From: Clostridium sp. K4410.MGS-306
GTDB taxonomy: Bacteria > Cyanobacteriota > Vampirovibrionia > Gastranaerophilales > Gastranaerophilaceae
DNA: 64,000 nucleotides
Assembly (NCBI GenBank): GCA_000980375.1
Contig: LARD01000009.1
Location: 144,730 to 208,729 of the forward strand
Reading direction: 5' to 3'
The position numbers and the translations under genes were made by a program. The notes below the pieces were generated by a model, which was given only the letters and a program-made list of their open reading frames with translations, made no database searches and was not told where the DNA came from. Shown piece by piece: positions 16,416 through 25,593 of this stretch (the first letter of the stretch is position 1; the number at the start of each line of letters is the position of its first letter).

Positions 16416-19013
16416 TTAAAAATTTATGATTAAAGTTAAGAAATAATCTGATTTGTAATCCTTCAATTTAGGCACGTTGATATACTTTAAGGTGTTTTTA
16501 ATACTTCTTAATATAATATCATCAATCTTGTCAGAACCGCTGGAAGTCAAGACCTGTATGCCTTTTAAGGTGTTGTCAGGTGCTATTTCAAACGAGACTT
16601 TGACCGTGTTGTTGAATGCAACATCCGACGCATTTGCAAGGTCATTTTGTAAATTCATTTGAATATTTTTTCCTGCAGTTTGTAAATATTCTTTAACAGA
16701 AGCTTCACTCGCTAATTTTTCACTAACCTGCCATGAAAGTTTTGTGATAGAAATAGCAGCCGGCTTGTCAGAGAATGAATTAGCCATTGAACGATTAATA
16801 TCTTGTGATACAGCAGCAGATTGTGTATCAGGCGATTCTTCTGATTGTGTACCCTGGTTTTGGAAATCGAACAACTGATCAGAATTAGCTGTATCAAGCG
16901 GTGTCTCTTCAGTTGTTGCCTTTTGATGGTTCATAAACCACGCACCGGCACCTGCTCCGGCAAGTAATACAACAAGTGCTGCTGCAACCGCAATTTGTTT
17001 TGTTTTATTTACTGTAGAAGCGCTAACAGGTTCAGGTGCAAGCACAAATTCCGCAACTCCGTCTTGTGCACCTTCTTCGCTCTGTGCATTCGCCTGATTT
17101 TCAAATAATGAGTGAATTGTATCATCACCATCTTGCTCAAGCGGTTGGGATTCTTGAGTGTCAACAGAAAACTCGGGTTGTTCAAATTCTTCAGATTCAA
17201 ACTCTGAAGGCTGGTCATATTCCTGCTCAGGTTCCTGTGTAAATTCTTGTGATTTGTAACTTTGCGTTTCTTCCTGCTCTTCAGTATCCTCTGTATCAGA
17301 ATCAGAAAGCAATGCAAGCAAATCATCATCAAGCAGACCCTGTATTTCTTCATCCTGTTTTGATTGATTTTTATCAGGTTCTGTTTCTATATCAGCAGTT
17401 GCTTTTGCAAAATCAAACATAGCAGGTAATTCTTGAGGATTTTCTTCTTCTTGTTCAATGTCTTGCTCAATTTCTTCTGTTTCTTCATCATCGTATTTCA
17501 ACTCAACAGGTTCTTGATAAGAATCTGTTTGTTCCTCTAAAGGTTCTTTAATTGCCGGCTCATCCATTATGGGCTCTTCAATTTCAGGTTCAGCCACAGC
17601 AGTCTCATCCACAGAAGGCTGAACCTCTGTAGGCTCATCACCAAGCTCGAGAAGATCATTATCTTCGCTCAGCAGCTCAAGCGGTTCTTCCAGTGTTTCC
17701 GGCTCTGTTTCTTCCAGCTCTTCAAGTTCTGCAAGATTGTCGAGCTCTCCAATGCTTTCAAGTTCTTCAACGCTTTCAATTGGATCAATGGATTCACTTT
17801 CGTCAATGGAATCAATCTCTTCAGGCTCTTCAATAACTTCATCTGGCTCTTGTGCTAAAGTTGCAACTTCTTCTGCTTCTTCATTTTCAACAGTGTCTAT
17901 ATCAGCTTCCAGCTCTTCCTCTTGCTCTTGCTCTTCTTTTTTCTGCGGTTCTTGCTCTTCAAGAATATCTTCTTCTTGCAACAGTTCAGGCTCAGCATCG
18001 ATTTGAGCAAAATCAATCAAGTCAAAAGCCGGAATGTCAGATTCCAGAATATTTTCATTTTCTATAGTGTCTATATCAGCTTCCTGTTCCTGTTCGTTTT
18101 CTTCGTCTTGAGCTTCTTCTTGAATTTCCTCGAGAACCAGCTCGTCTTCTTGTTCTTGTTCTTGTTCTTTCTGCGGTTCTTGCTCTTCAAGAATGTCTTC
18201 TTCTTGCAATACCTCGGGCTCAACAACAGTATTTTCCATTGCATTTTCAACAACACCCATACCCGCAATAAGTGCTGCATCAAATTCCTCTTTATTGCCG
18301 GAAAAAACACTCAAAGTACTGTCATTCAATAATTCATGATAATTTTTTAACTGTGACAAAATAGTATCAAAGTCATTCATATCACAAAAAGTTTCTCTGC
18401 AAACAGGACAAGCTATAACGTGTTTGATAAAATATATTTTTTCAGTTTCTGTAATTTCGTTGTCAATAAAACCGGCGCACATTTCTTTGATTTTGTCGTG
18501 GTCTAAAGAAGAGAACGGATGAATTTTTACGGATTGATTTTGTGCGAAATTTCCAAACTCTTCAATAGGTAATAAAATATCAGTGCTGTAGCAGTAATAT
18601 TCGGCATTTGCTTTATTATCAGTCAGTTTTTCAGAAGGTATAAAACCGAGAATTTCAACTTCTTTAAGAGAATTTTCTAACTGAACAACAATATAAGCAG
18701 CAGGCACGGCATCATATTTTTCCTGAATTTTAGGAATACAAAAACTTTTTCCGTCAAACGTTACACGTACATCATATCTGACACCGTTAACATAAATATC
18801 TGCAAGCTCAATATTACGGGCAAAAGACGGCACTTTGTAAAGGCTCTGCTTAGTGTCAGCGATAACATTGTTTTCATTCAAATAACGCGCAGCAGCATTT
18901 GCAGCAATATTAAGCGCATATGTTCTTTTTCTTAATTCTGTATCGTCAATCTTGCAGGCAACAAGCTTTGCCGCTTCAATAATACTTTTGTCAGTGTTGA
19001 TCAGTGCACCCAT
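16416..19013 (-). CDS. DUF1822-like membrane protein with zinc anti-sigma-like motif, acidic repeats and TonB-C-like domain
   Basis: An 865-residue protein in four parts. Residues about 20-170 resemble DUF1822 of cyanobacteria (RTYALNIAANAAARYL ... YIVVQLENSLKEVEILGFIP). Near residues 190-220, KHVIACPVC fits the H-x3-C-x2-C motif of zinc anti-sigma domains. About 230-660 is an acidic Glu/Gln/Asp-rich stretch with repeated units (LQEEDILEEQEPQK occurs in two near-identical copies). A membrane helix lies at about 672-697, followed by a roughly 165-residue domain ending like TonB-C. AGAGGG precedes the ATG. The sigma-factor gene is next. Role inferred: transmembrane control of that factor. Confidence 0.62.
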   Translation of the reverse strand: MGALINTDKSIIEAAKLVACKIDDTELRKRTYALNIAANAAARYLNENNVIADTKQSLYKVPSFARNIELADIYVNGVRYDVRVTFDGKSFCIPKIQEKYDAVPAAYIVVQLENSLKEVEILGFIPSEKLTDNKANAEYYCYSTDILLPIEEFGNFAQNQSVKIHPFSSLDHDKIKEMCAGFIDNEITETEKIYFIKHVIACPVCRETFCDMNDFDTILSQLKNYHELLNDSTLSVFSGNKEEFDAALIAGMGVVENAMENTVVEPEVLQEEDILEEQEPQKEQEQEQEDELVLEEIQEEAQDEENEQEQEADIDTIENENILESDIPAFDLIDFAQIDAEPELLQEEDILEEQEPQKKEEQEQEEELEADIDTVENEEAEEVATLAQEPDEVIEEPEEIDSIDESESIDPIESVEELESIGELDNLAELEELEETEPETLEEPLELLSEDNDLLELGDEPTEVQPSVDETAVAEPEIEEPIMDEPAIKEPLEEQTDSYQEPVELKYDDEETEEIEQDIEQEEENPQELPAMFDFAKATADIETEPDKNQSKQDEEIQGLLDDDLLALLSDSDTEDTEEQEETQSYKSQEFTQEPEQEYDQPSEFESEEFEQPEFSVDTQESQPLEQDGDDTIHSLFENQANAQSEEGAQDGVAEFVLAPEPVSASTVNKTKQIAVAAALVVLLAGAGAGAWFMNHQKATTEETPLDTANSDQLFDFQNQGTQSEESPDTQSAAVSQDINRSMANSFSDKPAAISITKLSWQVSEKLASEASVKEYLQTAGKNIQMNLQNDLANASDVAFNNTVKVSFEIAPDNTLKGIQVLTSSGSDKIDDIILRSIKNTLKYINVPKLKDYKSDYFLTLIINF

Positions 19014-19211
19014 TTTATATCCCTCTATAGTTAAAATATCTCTTATATTACTTTAGATTACAGTTTTAAAAAAAATATTCCAAAATATAATCAAAAGTGA
19101 TATAATGTAACAAAATGTTTCATTAATTAGCATCATGGTTCTCTAACTTAGCAATAAAAATACTTTATATGTTTTGTATGCTTATAAGGTCAATAAAAGG
19201 AGTGTGTTATT

Positions 19212-19739
19212 ATGTCAGATTTTTCAGTGATTACACCGCTTAATACAGCAACTATTTCTAGATCACCATCTTATTCTAAAGGTCCTCAGGTTCAAGCCGC
19301 TCCTGACGCTTTGGCAAGCACGCCGGTAGACGCATATGGTTATCCCCAGCAAAAGAAAAAAAGCCACTGGTTTTTAAAAACTCTTGCAGCGGTTGCAGTA
19401 CTTGGCACAACAGCAGCAATTTTAAGGAAAAAAGTTGATGTATTCAAAAACTTTGATTTAGCAGGTGCAAAACTAGCAGACAAAGCATCATTAACCGAAA
19501 AAGCCAAATTCTACGGAACAAAAGTAGTATCCTATGTCGGTGAAAAAGTTAATCAAGGTGTGGATTATGTAGTCAGACTATTTAAGGGTTTAGGCAAAGG
19601 CTCTGAAAAAACCGCAGAGACAACTGCAGAAAAAGCAGCGGAAAAAGCTACAGAAGCAGCAACAGCTGCTACAGCACAAGCTGCAGAGACAACTGCTGAA
19701 AAAGCCGCAGAAGCAACTGCACAGGCAGCTGCAAAATAA
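19212..19739 (+). CDS. Ala/Thr-rich single-pass membrane protein, unknown
   Basis: A 175-residue protein: disordered head (about 1-48), basic KKKSHW then a membrane helix (WFLKTLAAVAVLGTTAAIL, about residues 53-71), a helical middle (DLAGAKLADKASLTEKAKFY), and a C-terminal low-complexity tail of repeated TAEKAAE/ATAQAAE units. The head-plus-one-helix layout recurs in several other unrecognised genes of this window. AAAGGAG precedes the ATG. It is divergent from the DUF1822-like gene and convergent with era, with a terminator between. Confidence 0.6.
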   Translation: MSDFSVITPLNTATISRSPSYSKGPQVQAAPDALASTPVDAYGYPQQKKKSHWFLKTLAAVAVLGTTAAILRKKVDVFKNFDLAGAKLADKASLTEKAKFYGTKVVSYVGEKVNQGVDYVVRLFKGLGKGSEKTAETTAEKAAEKATEAATAATAQAAETTAEKAAEATAQAAAK

Positions 19740-19763
19740 ACCCAAAAATCAAAAATTGATTAA

Positions 19764-19797
19764 AAAAATACCGCCTCAATTTATGGGCGGTATTTTT
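19764..19797. terminator. bidirectional Rho-independent terminator
   Basis: AAAAATACCGCC (19764-19775) pairs with GGCGGTATTTTT (19786-19797). It separates the convergent 19212 gene and era. Confidence 0.88.
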
Positions 19798-19801
19798 GTG
19801 A

Positions 19802-20689
19802 CTAAACCCAGTTTTCCAAATCAGGCGTTTTCTTTCTCCAGTCTTTGGAAACTTTTACATTCAACTCAAGATACACTTTTTTATTCAGCATTTTTTCCAG
19901 CTCTTTTCTTGCCTGCATTCCGATAGTTTTTAGCATTTGTCCTTTTTTACCAATCATGATGCCTTTTTGACTTTCATGCTCAACGTGTATTTTGGCATAA
20001 ATTTTATCAATGTCTTCTTTTTCTTCGTATTTTTCAATCAAAACAGCAACACTGTGCGGGATTTCATCTTTTGTATTTAAAAGAATCTTTTCTCTGATAA
20101 TTTCCTGTGCAATAGAGCGCATGCTTTCATCAGTGAGGTCATCTTCTGCATAAATAGGTGCACCCTCAGGCAGCTTTCTCATTATGGTAGAAATTAAAGT
20201 ATCAATATTCCTTCCAGTCTGTGCCGAAATCTTAGCCGTAGGCAGATTGGTATCAAAAAGCATTTTGTAAGTTAAAAGGTTTTGCTCTTTTTTAATAGGA
20301 TCTTTTAACTTGTCTACTTTGTTTAACACAATAATCACAGGTGTCTTTGTTTCTTTCAAAAGATTTTCGACAATCCATTTGTCACCTGCTCCGGCAGGTT
20401 CTGACACATCAACAATAAACAAAATCAAATCCGCATCCGGAATAGAGTATTTAGCTTCATCCATCAAATACTCACCCAGCTTGTCCAATGGCTTGTGAAT
20501 ACCTGGAGTGTCAATAAAAACAATCTGGCCTTCTTCGTTTGTAAAAATGCCTTTTATTCTTCTGCGGGTAGTTTGTGCTTTGTCTGTGGCTATTACTATT
20601 TTTTGACCGATTATTGTGTTCAAAAGTGTGGACTTGCCCACATTGGGACGCCCTATAACAGCAACAAAACCTGATTTAAAATCTTTCAT
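19802..20689 (-). CDS. era: GTPase Era
   Basis: A 295-residue ribosome-assembly GTPase that binds 16S rRNA. G1 GRPNVGKSTLLN is at residues 13-24, with G3 DTPG, G4 NKVD and a C-terminal KH domain (GKKGQMLKTIGMQARKELE ... KVSKDWRKK). Length is normal for the family. AAAAGGA precedes the ATG. Last gene of a minus-strand series rsmD-prfA-zupT-era with short gaps, ending at a strong terminator. Confidence 0.97.
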   Translation of the reverse strand: MKDFKSGFVAVIGRPNVGKSTLLNTIIGQKIVIATDKAQTTRRRIKGIFTNEEGQIVFIDTPGIHKPLDKLGEYLMDEAKYSIPDADLILFIVDVSEPAGAGDKWIVENLLKETKTPVIIVLNKVDKLKDPIKKEQNLLTYKMLFDTNLPTAKISAQTGRNIDTLISTIMRKLPEGAPIYAEDDLTDESMRSIAQEIIREKILLNTKDEIPHSVAVLIEKYEEKEDIDKIYAKIHVEHESQKGIMIGKKGQMLKTIGMQARKELEKMLNKKVYLELNVKVSKDWRKKTPDLENWV

Positions 20690-20704
20690 AAAATATCCTT
20701 TTTG

Positions 20705-21502
20705 CTAAACAAATAAAAGACCTGCACCGATAAAAAACATTCCTGCAAAAATGCCTGCCATAACGTCATGGTTTTCACCGTACTCACGGGCAGTAGGCAT
20801 AAGTGTATCCAGAGAAATATAAACCATAATGCCTGCAACCATAGCAAACAAAATACCTATTGCCATTTGCGGCATAAAAAGTTTGATAAGAATAAAACCA
20901 AGAATTGCACCAATCGGGCCGGAAATACCTGCAATAGCAGAAAATAACATTGCATAACGTTTTTTGCCTGTTGCATGGTACATAGGCAGCCCTATTGCTA
21001 TTCCTTCGGGTAAATTGTGTATTGCCATAGCAATAACAAGCGGAATCCCGAGCTTTAAATCTGTGCTGGCAACAAGAAACATTGTTAAACCTTCAGGAAA
21101 CCTGTGAAGCGAAATTGCAATTGCGGTTAAAAGTCCTGCCTTTTTTATTCTTTCATCGTCTTCTGAAATATCTTGCGGAGCTTTGTCAATCATATCGTCA
21201 CCAAAGTGAGCAGGAAGAAAATAGTCAATTAAAGCAGCAATACCTATACCTGCAAAAAATCCTATAAAAGTAACAAGAGCAGCATTGTTTCCAAAATACA
21301 TCTGGGTAAACTCTCGGGAATCTTTTAAAATCTCTGTCAAAGCCATGTAAACCATAACCCCGGCAGAAAATCCCAACCCGATGGCGAGCATTCTTAAATT
21401 GCTTCTTTTAACAAAGAAAGAAAAAGACCCGCCGATAATTGTCGCAAGACCTGCTATCAGAGTCAGTACAAATGCTATTATATGATGATGTTCTACTATC
21501 AA
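20705..21502 (-). CDS. zupT: ZIP-family divalent metal transporter (ZupT-like)
   Basis: A 265-residue inner-membrane protein with about eight helices. The ZIP metal-binding helices are visible as SLHRFPEGLTMFLVAS and IAMAIHNLPEGIAIGLP, with a His-rich N-terminus (VEHHHI) and an acidic cytoplasmic loop. The family imports zinc and other divalent metals. The TTG start at 21502 has AGGA about nine bases upstream. It lies between prfA and era with 15-32-bp gaps, so is probably cotranscribed with housekeeping genes. Confidence 0.9.
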   Translation of the reverse strand: MIVEHHHIIAFVLTLIAGLATIIGGSFSFFVKRSNLRMLAIGLGFSAGVMVYMALTEILKDSREFTQMYFGNNAALVTFIGFFAGIGIAALIDYFLPAHFGDDMIDKAPQDISEDDERIKKAGLLTAIAISLHRFPEGLTMFLVASTDLKLGIPLVIAMAIHNLPEGIAIGLPMYHATGKKRYAMLFSAIAGISGPIGAILGFILIKLFMPQMAIGILFAMVAGIMVYISLDTLMPTAREYGENHDVMAGIFAGMFFIGAGLLFV

Positions 21503-21534
21503 TTTAAAACGTCCTATTCAAATCAAAAAAAGGT

Positions 21535-22617
21535 CTAATTTATTTCAGCCAGTTTTTCGAGCTTGAGCTTCTGGTCATGTTCCATCAGCAGCTTAATCAA
21601 CTCATCAAGCTCACCCTCAATAACAGTCCATACATTAAGGTTTTGACCGATTCTGTGGTCAGTCAAACGTCCTTGAGGGAAGTTGTATGTTCTGATACGT
21701 TCTGACCTGTCGCCTGTACCAACCTGTGAACGTCTCAGGTCTGTAATTTCCTGCATCTGTTTTTGTACTTCCATATCGTACAGTTTTGCTTTCAAAATTT
21801 GAAGTGCACGTTCTTTGTTTTGCAGCTGTGAGCGCTCTTCTGTACAGAAAATCATGATACCTGTAGGTTTGTGGAAAATTCTTACCGCAGTTTCAACTTT
21901 GTTAACGTTTTGGCCGCCGGCACCTCCGGAACGTGCAGTAGAAATTTCCATATCGTTAGGGTTTAATTCAACTTCAACATCATCAACTTCGGGCATAACA
22001 GCAACTGTTGCTGTCGAAGTATGAACACGCCCCTGTGATTCTGTTTGCGGTACACGCTGTACACGGTGAACACCGGATTCGTATTTGAGTTTGGAATAAA
22101 TGCTGTCCCCTTTGATAGAGATGATAACTTCAGAAACCCCTCCGGCTTCGCAATCTGTTTTGCTCAAAATTTGTGACTGCCAGCCCTGTTTGTCAGCAAA
22201 GCGAAGATACATTCTCATCAAATCACCGGCAAAAATGTTTGCTTCATCACCTCCGGCACCGCCTCTTATTTCGAGCATAATATCTTTGTCGTCCATCGGG
22301 TCACGCGGAAGCAAGAGAACTTTCATGCGTTCTTCAAGCTCAATATTTTTTGCTTCATTAGATTCTATTTCAGCATGCAAAAATTGTTTCATTTCAGGGT
22401 CAGCTTCTGACTTTAACAGCTCTTTTGCATCTTCAATTGCATCCATGTTGGATTTCCACTGATGATAAACATCAACGGTTTCTTCCATTGCCTTTCTTTG
22501 TTTGGAAAGGTCTCTAAACTTTTCGTAATCTGCAATTACCTCGGGATCAGATAAAATTGTTCCGAGCTCTGTATATTTTTCTTCGATTTGAAGAATTTTG
22601 TCTAACATATCTTTCAT
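21535..22617 (-). CDS. prfA: peptide chain release factor 1
   Basis: A 360-residue class I release factor recognising UAA/UAG. The GGQ loop is present as [13 protein letters not shown], and the codon-recognition tripeptide is PQT in [14 protein letters not shown], matching the P-x-T type of RF1. The N-terminal coiled-coil domain and total length are normal. AAAAGG lies upstream at a slightly long spacing. Lies directly after rsmD. Confidence 0.96.
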   Translation of the reverse strand: MKDMLDKILQIEEKYTELGTILSDPEVIADYEKFRDLSKQRKAMEETVDVYHQWKSNMDAIEDAKELLKSEADPEMKQFLHAEIESNEAKNIELEERMKVLLLPRDPMDDKDIMLEIRGGAGGDEANIFAGDLMRMYLRFADKQGWQSQILSKTDCEAGGVSEVIISIKGDSIYSKLKYESGVHRVQRVPQTESQGRVHTSTATVAVMPEVDDVEVELNPNDMEISTARSGGAGGQNVNKVETAVRIFHKPTGIMIFCTEERSQLQNKERALQILKAKLYDMEVQKQMQEITDLRRSQVGTGDRSERIRTYNFPQGRLTDHRIGQNLNVWTVIEGELDELIKLLMEHDQKLKLEKLAEIN

Positions 22618-22648
22618 AATTTATTTTTCCTTTTAATAAAATATTATC

Positions 22649-23197
22649 TCAAACATGCTGATTTGATAATCTTAAAAAAGTAATGCATTTATCTGAGTAA
22701 ATCTTTTTTTTGATTAACTCAAAACCATCAATATTGATTTCAAGCCGTGATGGATGCTCAAGAATAATAATTCCATCTTTTTTTAAAACATCACACTGTC
22801 TAACAATCTCTAAAACTGAATCATAAAGCCCGCTTTGATATGGCGGGTCAACATAAATAACATCAAAATCAGAGTCTGTTTTTTTTAAAACTTTTAAAGT
22901 ATCACCCATAAAAAATTGCGGCTCAATTCCAAGCTTTTTTGCATTGTCTTTTAATAGAAAAAAAGTTTTTTTGTCTTTTTCAATAAAACAAACCTGCTCA
23001 AATCCTCTTGAAAGAGCCTCAAACCCGATAATACCGGAGCCGGCAAACGCATCTAAAAAAGATTTCTTTTCAAAATCCGTGATAGAATACAGCACGCTAA
23101 AAATACTCTCGCGCACCTGTGAAAGGGTGGGCCTGACATTTGCTCCTTTAGGGGATTCTATTTTTCTTGATTTTAAATAACCGCCTGTGATGTGCAT
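22649..23197 (-). CDS. rsmD: 16S rRNA (guanine-966 N2) methyltransferase
   Basis: A 182-residue SAM-dependent methyltransferase. Evidence: N-terminal GGYLKSRKI and VRPTLSQVRESIFSVL, the SAM-binding FLDAFAGSGIIGFEALSRG, and the catalytic VDPPY. Length is normal. No Shine-Dalgarno precedes the ATG; instead TAAAAT ends six bases upstream, suggesting a leaderless mRNA that starts the rsmD-prfA-zupT-era unit. Confidence 0.93.
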   Translation of the reverse strand: MHITGGYLKSRKIESPKGANVRPTLSQVRESIFSVLYSITDFEKKSFLDAFAGSGIIGFEALSRGFEQVCFIEKDKKTFFLLKDNAKKLGIEPQFFMGDTLKVLKKTDSDFDVIYVDPPYQSGLYDSVLEIVRQCDVLKKDGIIILEHPSRLEINIDGFELIKKKIYSDKCITFLRLSNQHV

Positions 23198-23203
23198 GTA
23201 AAA

Positions 23204-23209
23204 ATTTTA
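23204..23209 (-). promoter_or_regulatory. -10-like box, leaderless arrangement, for rsmD
   Basis: TAAAAT on the minus strand, six bases before the rsmD ATG; no Shine-Dalgarno is present. Confidence 0.4.
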
Positions 23210-23275
23210 ACACGAAGCCGCAAAATTTTTTATTTACGCATTTATAATTATAGTCAACAGACATAAAAGGTTTTT

Positions 23276-24076
23276 ATGAACAGAAATATAATAAAAAGTT
23301 TTGTATACCCTTTAAAAATATCCAAAGGTACTTTCCAAGCAAGAATGATTAGAAGCAATGAGCAAGCTGTGCAGTATTTTAATGCGACTGTCAGAAATTT
23401 TAGCGACGGTGATGTACATTTAAAAACACTTGAGAAAAATATGAATGATATAGTTAATTATCCGTTAATAAATGTTAGGTTTTTCGGACATAGACATGTA
23501 AATTCTTCATCATTTGTTCACTTTGACAGTGATAGCCCGATATTAAGAGTTGCAATTCCAGCTGCTGAAACCCTCAACAGGCTGGAAAAAACAGTGTTTG
23601 GTAAAATTATTAATAAAAATGTTGAAGAACCAAATCATGAAGCTTTACATATTTTTGATTTGATAAATAATCCCAAAATTGTAGCTCGTGCTTTGAAAAT
23701 TTCAGATTCAAAAAAATTTAAACAGATTGATGAGTTTTTTACAAATCATTTGTATGGAAACTTTAATGATACCAAACATATGAGCCGAAATATAGTTAAG
23801 ATTGAAAATTCGCTTAGAAAATTTTTAAAGAATACGAAATTACAAGAGCAGATAAATATACTTCAGTATTATAGAAATAATTGTTTGATGGAATCCAGAG
23901 CATATAACTGGGGAGCAAAGTGCCAGCAAAAATTTAATACGGAACAAAATTGTAAAGAATCACTTGTGCATTTGTTTCAATTTTCAATATTTTTTAAAAG
24001 AAAATATGAAATGCTCAACAAACTCTTATTTGAAACAATTGAAAAAGAACGTATAAAAATGCATAAAAGAAGATAG
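23276..24076 (+). CDS. uncharacterised protein with HEALH motif (candidate zincin)
   Basis: A 266-residue soluble protein, not recognised. Around residue 123 it reads EPNHEALHIFDL, an HExxH-type motif, and about 85 residues later MESRAYNWGAK supplies a Glu that could be the third metal ligand, as in gluzincin-like families. The rest is helical and Asn/Lys-rich. AAAGG lies five bases before the ATG. Peptidase activity is an inference from motif spacing only. It is convergent with the aldolase gene with no gap. Confidence 0.52.
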   Translation: MNRNIIKSFVYPLKISKGTFQARMIRSNEQAVQYFNATVRNFSDGDVHLKTLEKNMNDIVNYPLINVRFFGHRHVNSSSFVHFDSDSPILRVAIPAAETLNRLEKTVFGKIINKNVEEPNHEALHIFDLINNPKIVARALKISDSKKFKQIDEFFTNHLYGNFNDTKHMSRNIVKIENSLRKFLKNTKLQEQINILQYYRNNCLMESRAYNWGAKCQQKFNTEQNCKESLVHLFQFSIFFKRKYEMLNKLLFETIEKERIKMHKRR

Positions 24077-24721
24077 CTATTTGAGCATTGCTTTTTTGAG
24101 CTCGTAAATTTCTTCTATATCTTCTTTACAAAGCTCTTTTGCTCCGCCCAACAGCATAGAATTTAGATATATCTGAGCAAAAGTTTCTGCTGTTTCCATC
24201 AGGTAATAGGCGTTTTTCAAATCTTTAGCCCCTATAATTATCCCGTGATTTGCCAGCAAAACCGCATCATGTTTTGCAAAATACTTTGCAGTATTTTCTA
24301 CCAGCTTGTCTGAACCCGGCAGTGCATAAGGCGCTACAGGTATCTCGCCAAAATAAAAAACATTTTCTGAAATTATAGGCTTTGATAACGGTATTTGACA
24401 AACAGCAAATGCAGACGCATAAGGCGAATGACAGTGCACAATAGCATTGATATCCGGCCTCATTTCATAAATGGCAATATGCAAATTCTTTTCCGAAGAG
24501 GGTTTTCTACTTCCCTCAATAACATTAGCATGCTTGTCCATCAAAACGATTTCATCTTCGGATAAATCAGCAAGACAGGTTCCTGACGCTGTAATCAGAA
24601 TGTTATTTTCAACACGAACGCTTATGTTTCCTGACGTTGCCGGTGACATATTTTTTTCACCGAGTTTTGCACCGTATTTGATAATAGATTTTTTAATTTC
24701 CAAAATATTATTTCTACTCAT
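24077..24721 (-). CDS. class II aldolase/adducin family protein (FucA-like)
   Basis: A 214-residue zinc-dependent aldolase-like enzyme. The family pattern is clear: SPATSGNISVRV, TASGTCLADLSEDEIV, PSSEKNLHIAIYEMRPD, the zinc ligands in VHCHSPYASAFA and the catalytic-region LLANHGIIIGAKDLKNAYY. Relatives are fuculose-1-phosphate aldolase and methylthioribulose-1-phosphate dehydratase; substrate cannot be decided. The start at 24721 is chosen by family alignment; the open frame runs further upstream without support. An extended -10 (TGGTAAAAT) ends seven bases before the ATG. Confidence 0.87.
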   Translation of the reverse strand: MSRNNILEIKKSIIKYGAKLGEKNMSPATSGNISVRVENNILITASGTCLADLSEDEIVLMDKHANVIEGSRKPSSEKNLHIAIYEMRPDINAIVHCHSPYASAFAVCQIPLSKPIISENVFYFGEIPVAPYALPGSDKLVENTAKYFAKHDAVLLANHGIIIGAKDLKNAYYLMETAETFAQIYLNSMLLGGAKELCKEDIEEIYELKKAMLK

Positions 24722-24728
24722 GTAATTT

Positions 24729-24737
24729 ATTTTACCA
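24729..24737 (-). promoter_or_regulatory. extended -10 box for the aldolase gene
   Basis: TGGTAAAAT on the minus strand ends seven bases before the ATG at 24721; no Shine-Dalgarno is present. Confidence 0.42.
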
Positions 24738-24752
24738 AATTTCTTATTAAAA

Positions 24753-24761
24753 TGATATAAT
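24753..24761 (+). promoter_or_regulatory. extended -10 box for the sigma-factor gene
   Basis: TGATATAAT, about 30 bases before the TTG start, leaving a short leader that carries GAGAGG. It is back-to-back with the aldolase promoter. Confidence 0.5.
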
Positions 24762-24790
24762 AAAATAGTTAAGTGAGAGAGGAAAATTTT

Positions 24791-25576
24791 TTGTCTGAAA
24801 TTATAAATTTCGAACAAGTTACTCAGTGGCTTGAGGAATACCAAAAAATAGATTCACAAAAGCAAAAAGACCAGCTTCAAAATCTTATAGCTATTACGTG
24901 CATGCCGCTCGTAAAAAAAGTTGCGCGCACACTTGCAAGAAGAAGCACTGACCCTGTGGAAGATATAATACAGGTGGGCAGTCTCGGTCTTATTAAAGCA
25001 ATCAGGCTCTACAACCCTGAAATAAGCAGAAATTTCAAATCTTATGCAACATATCTTATAACAGGTGAAATTAGACATTATCTTAGAGACAAAGCTTCTA
25101 TGATAAAAGCTCCTAGAGCAATTCAGGAGCTTGCATACCGTGTGCATAAAATGACACTCGAACTTATAGAAGAAATGGGAGAAAAACCAACAGATCACCA
25201 AATTGCCGATAAAATGGAACTCCCCGTAGATAAGGTAAAAGAAGCAATAGATGCAGACAGAAGAAAAACAACTTTGTCATTAGACCAGTTGAGTTTTCAA
25301 GATGATGATGACAATTTTTCAAACTGGAGCGACAAAATTGCCGATGTAAATTACGAAAATCTGCAAAGTCTGAGAGAAGACCGCATAATGCTGACAGAAT
25401 CTCTTCAGAATATTGAACCGGAACTCAAAAAAATTGTAGAACTAACTTATTTTAAAGATATGAGCCAGGTAGAAATTGCCAACACAATGGGAATTTCGCA
25501 GATGCAGGTGTCAAGAAAACTCAAAAAAGCACTTAACCTACTTTATGACATAATTAATGAAAAACAAAGCGCCTGA
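24791..25576 (+). CDS. RNA polymerase sigma factor, SigB/SigF-type (group 3)
   Basis: A sigma70-family factor of 262 residues (268 from the upstream GTG). Region 2 is DIIQVGSLGLIKAIRLYNPE with FKSYATYLITGEIRHYLRDK. Region 3 contains MGEKPTDHQIADKMELPVDK, and region 4 LTYFKDMSQVEIANTMGISQ then MQVSRKLKKAL. Such factors direct stress or developmental regulons. The TTG start at 24791 is preferred over GTG at 24773 because GAGAGG is eight bases upstream of the TTG. It is followed 17 bases later by pilD. Confidence 0.9.
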   Translation: MSEIINFEQVTQWLEEYQKIDSQKQKDQLQNLIAITCMPLVKKVARTLARRSTDPVEDIIQVGSLGLIKAIRLYNPEISRNFKSYATYLITGEIRHYLRDKASMIKAPRAIQELAYRVHKMTLELIEEMGEKPTDHQIADKMELPVDKVKEAIDADRRKTTLSLDQLSFQDDDDNFSNWSDKIADVNYENLQSLREDRIMLTESLQNIEPELKKIVELTYFKDMSQVEIANTMGISQMQVSRKLKKALNLLYDIINEKQSA

Positions 25577-25593
25577 GCGCATAAGGAGCTGTA

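Noticed and set aside
17737..18332. Ser-rich and Leu/Phe-rich plus-strand frames
   Set aside because: They are shadows of the Glu/Gln-rich acidic repeat in the DUF1822-like gene on the other strand.
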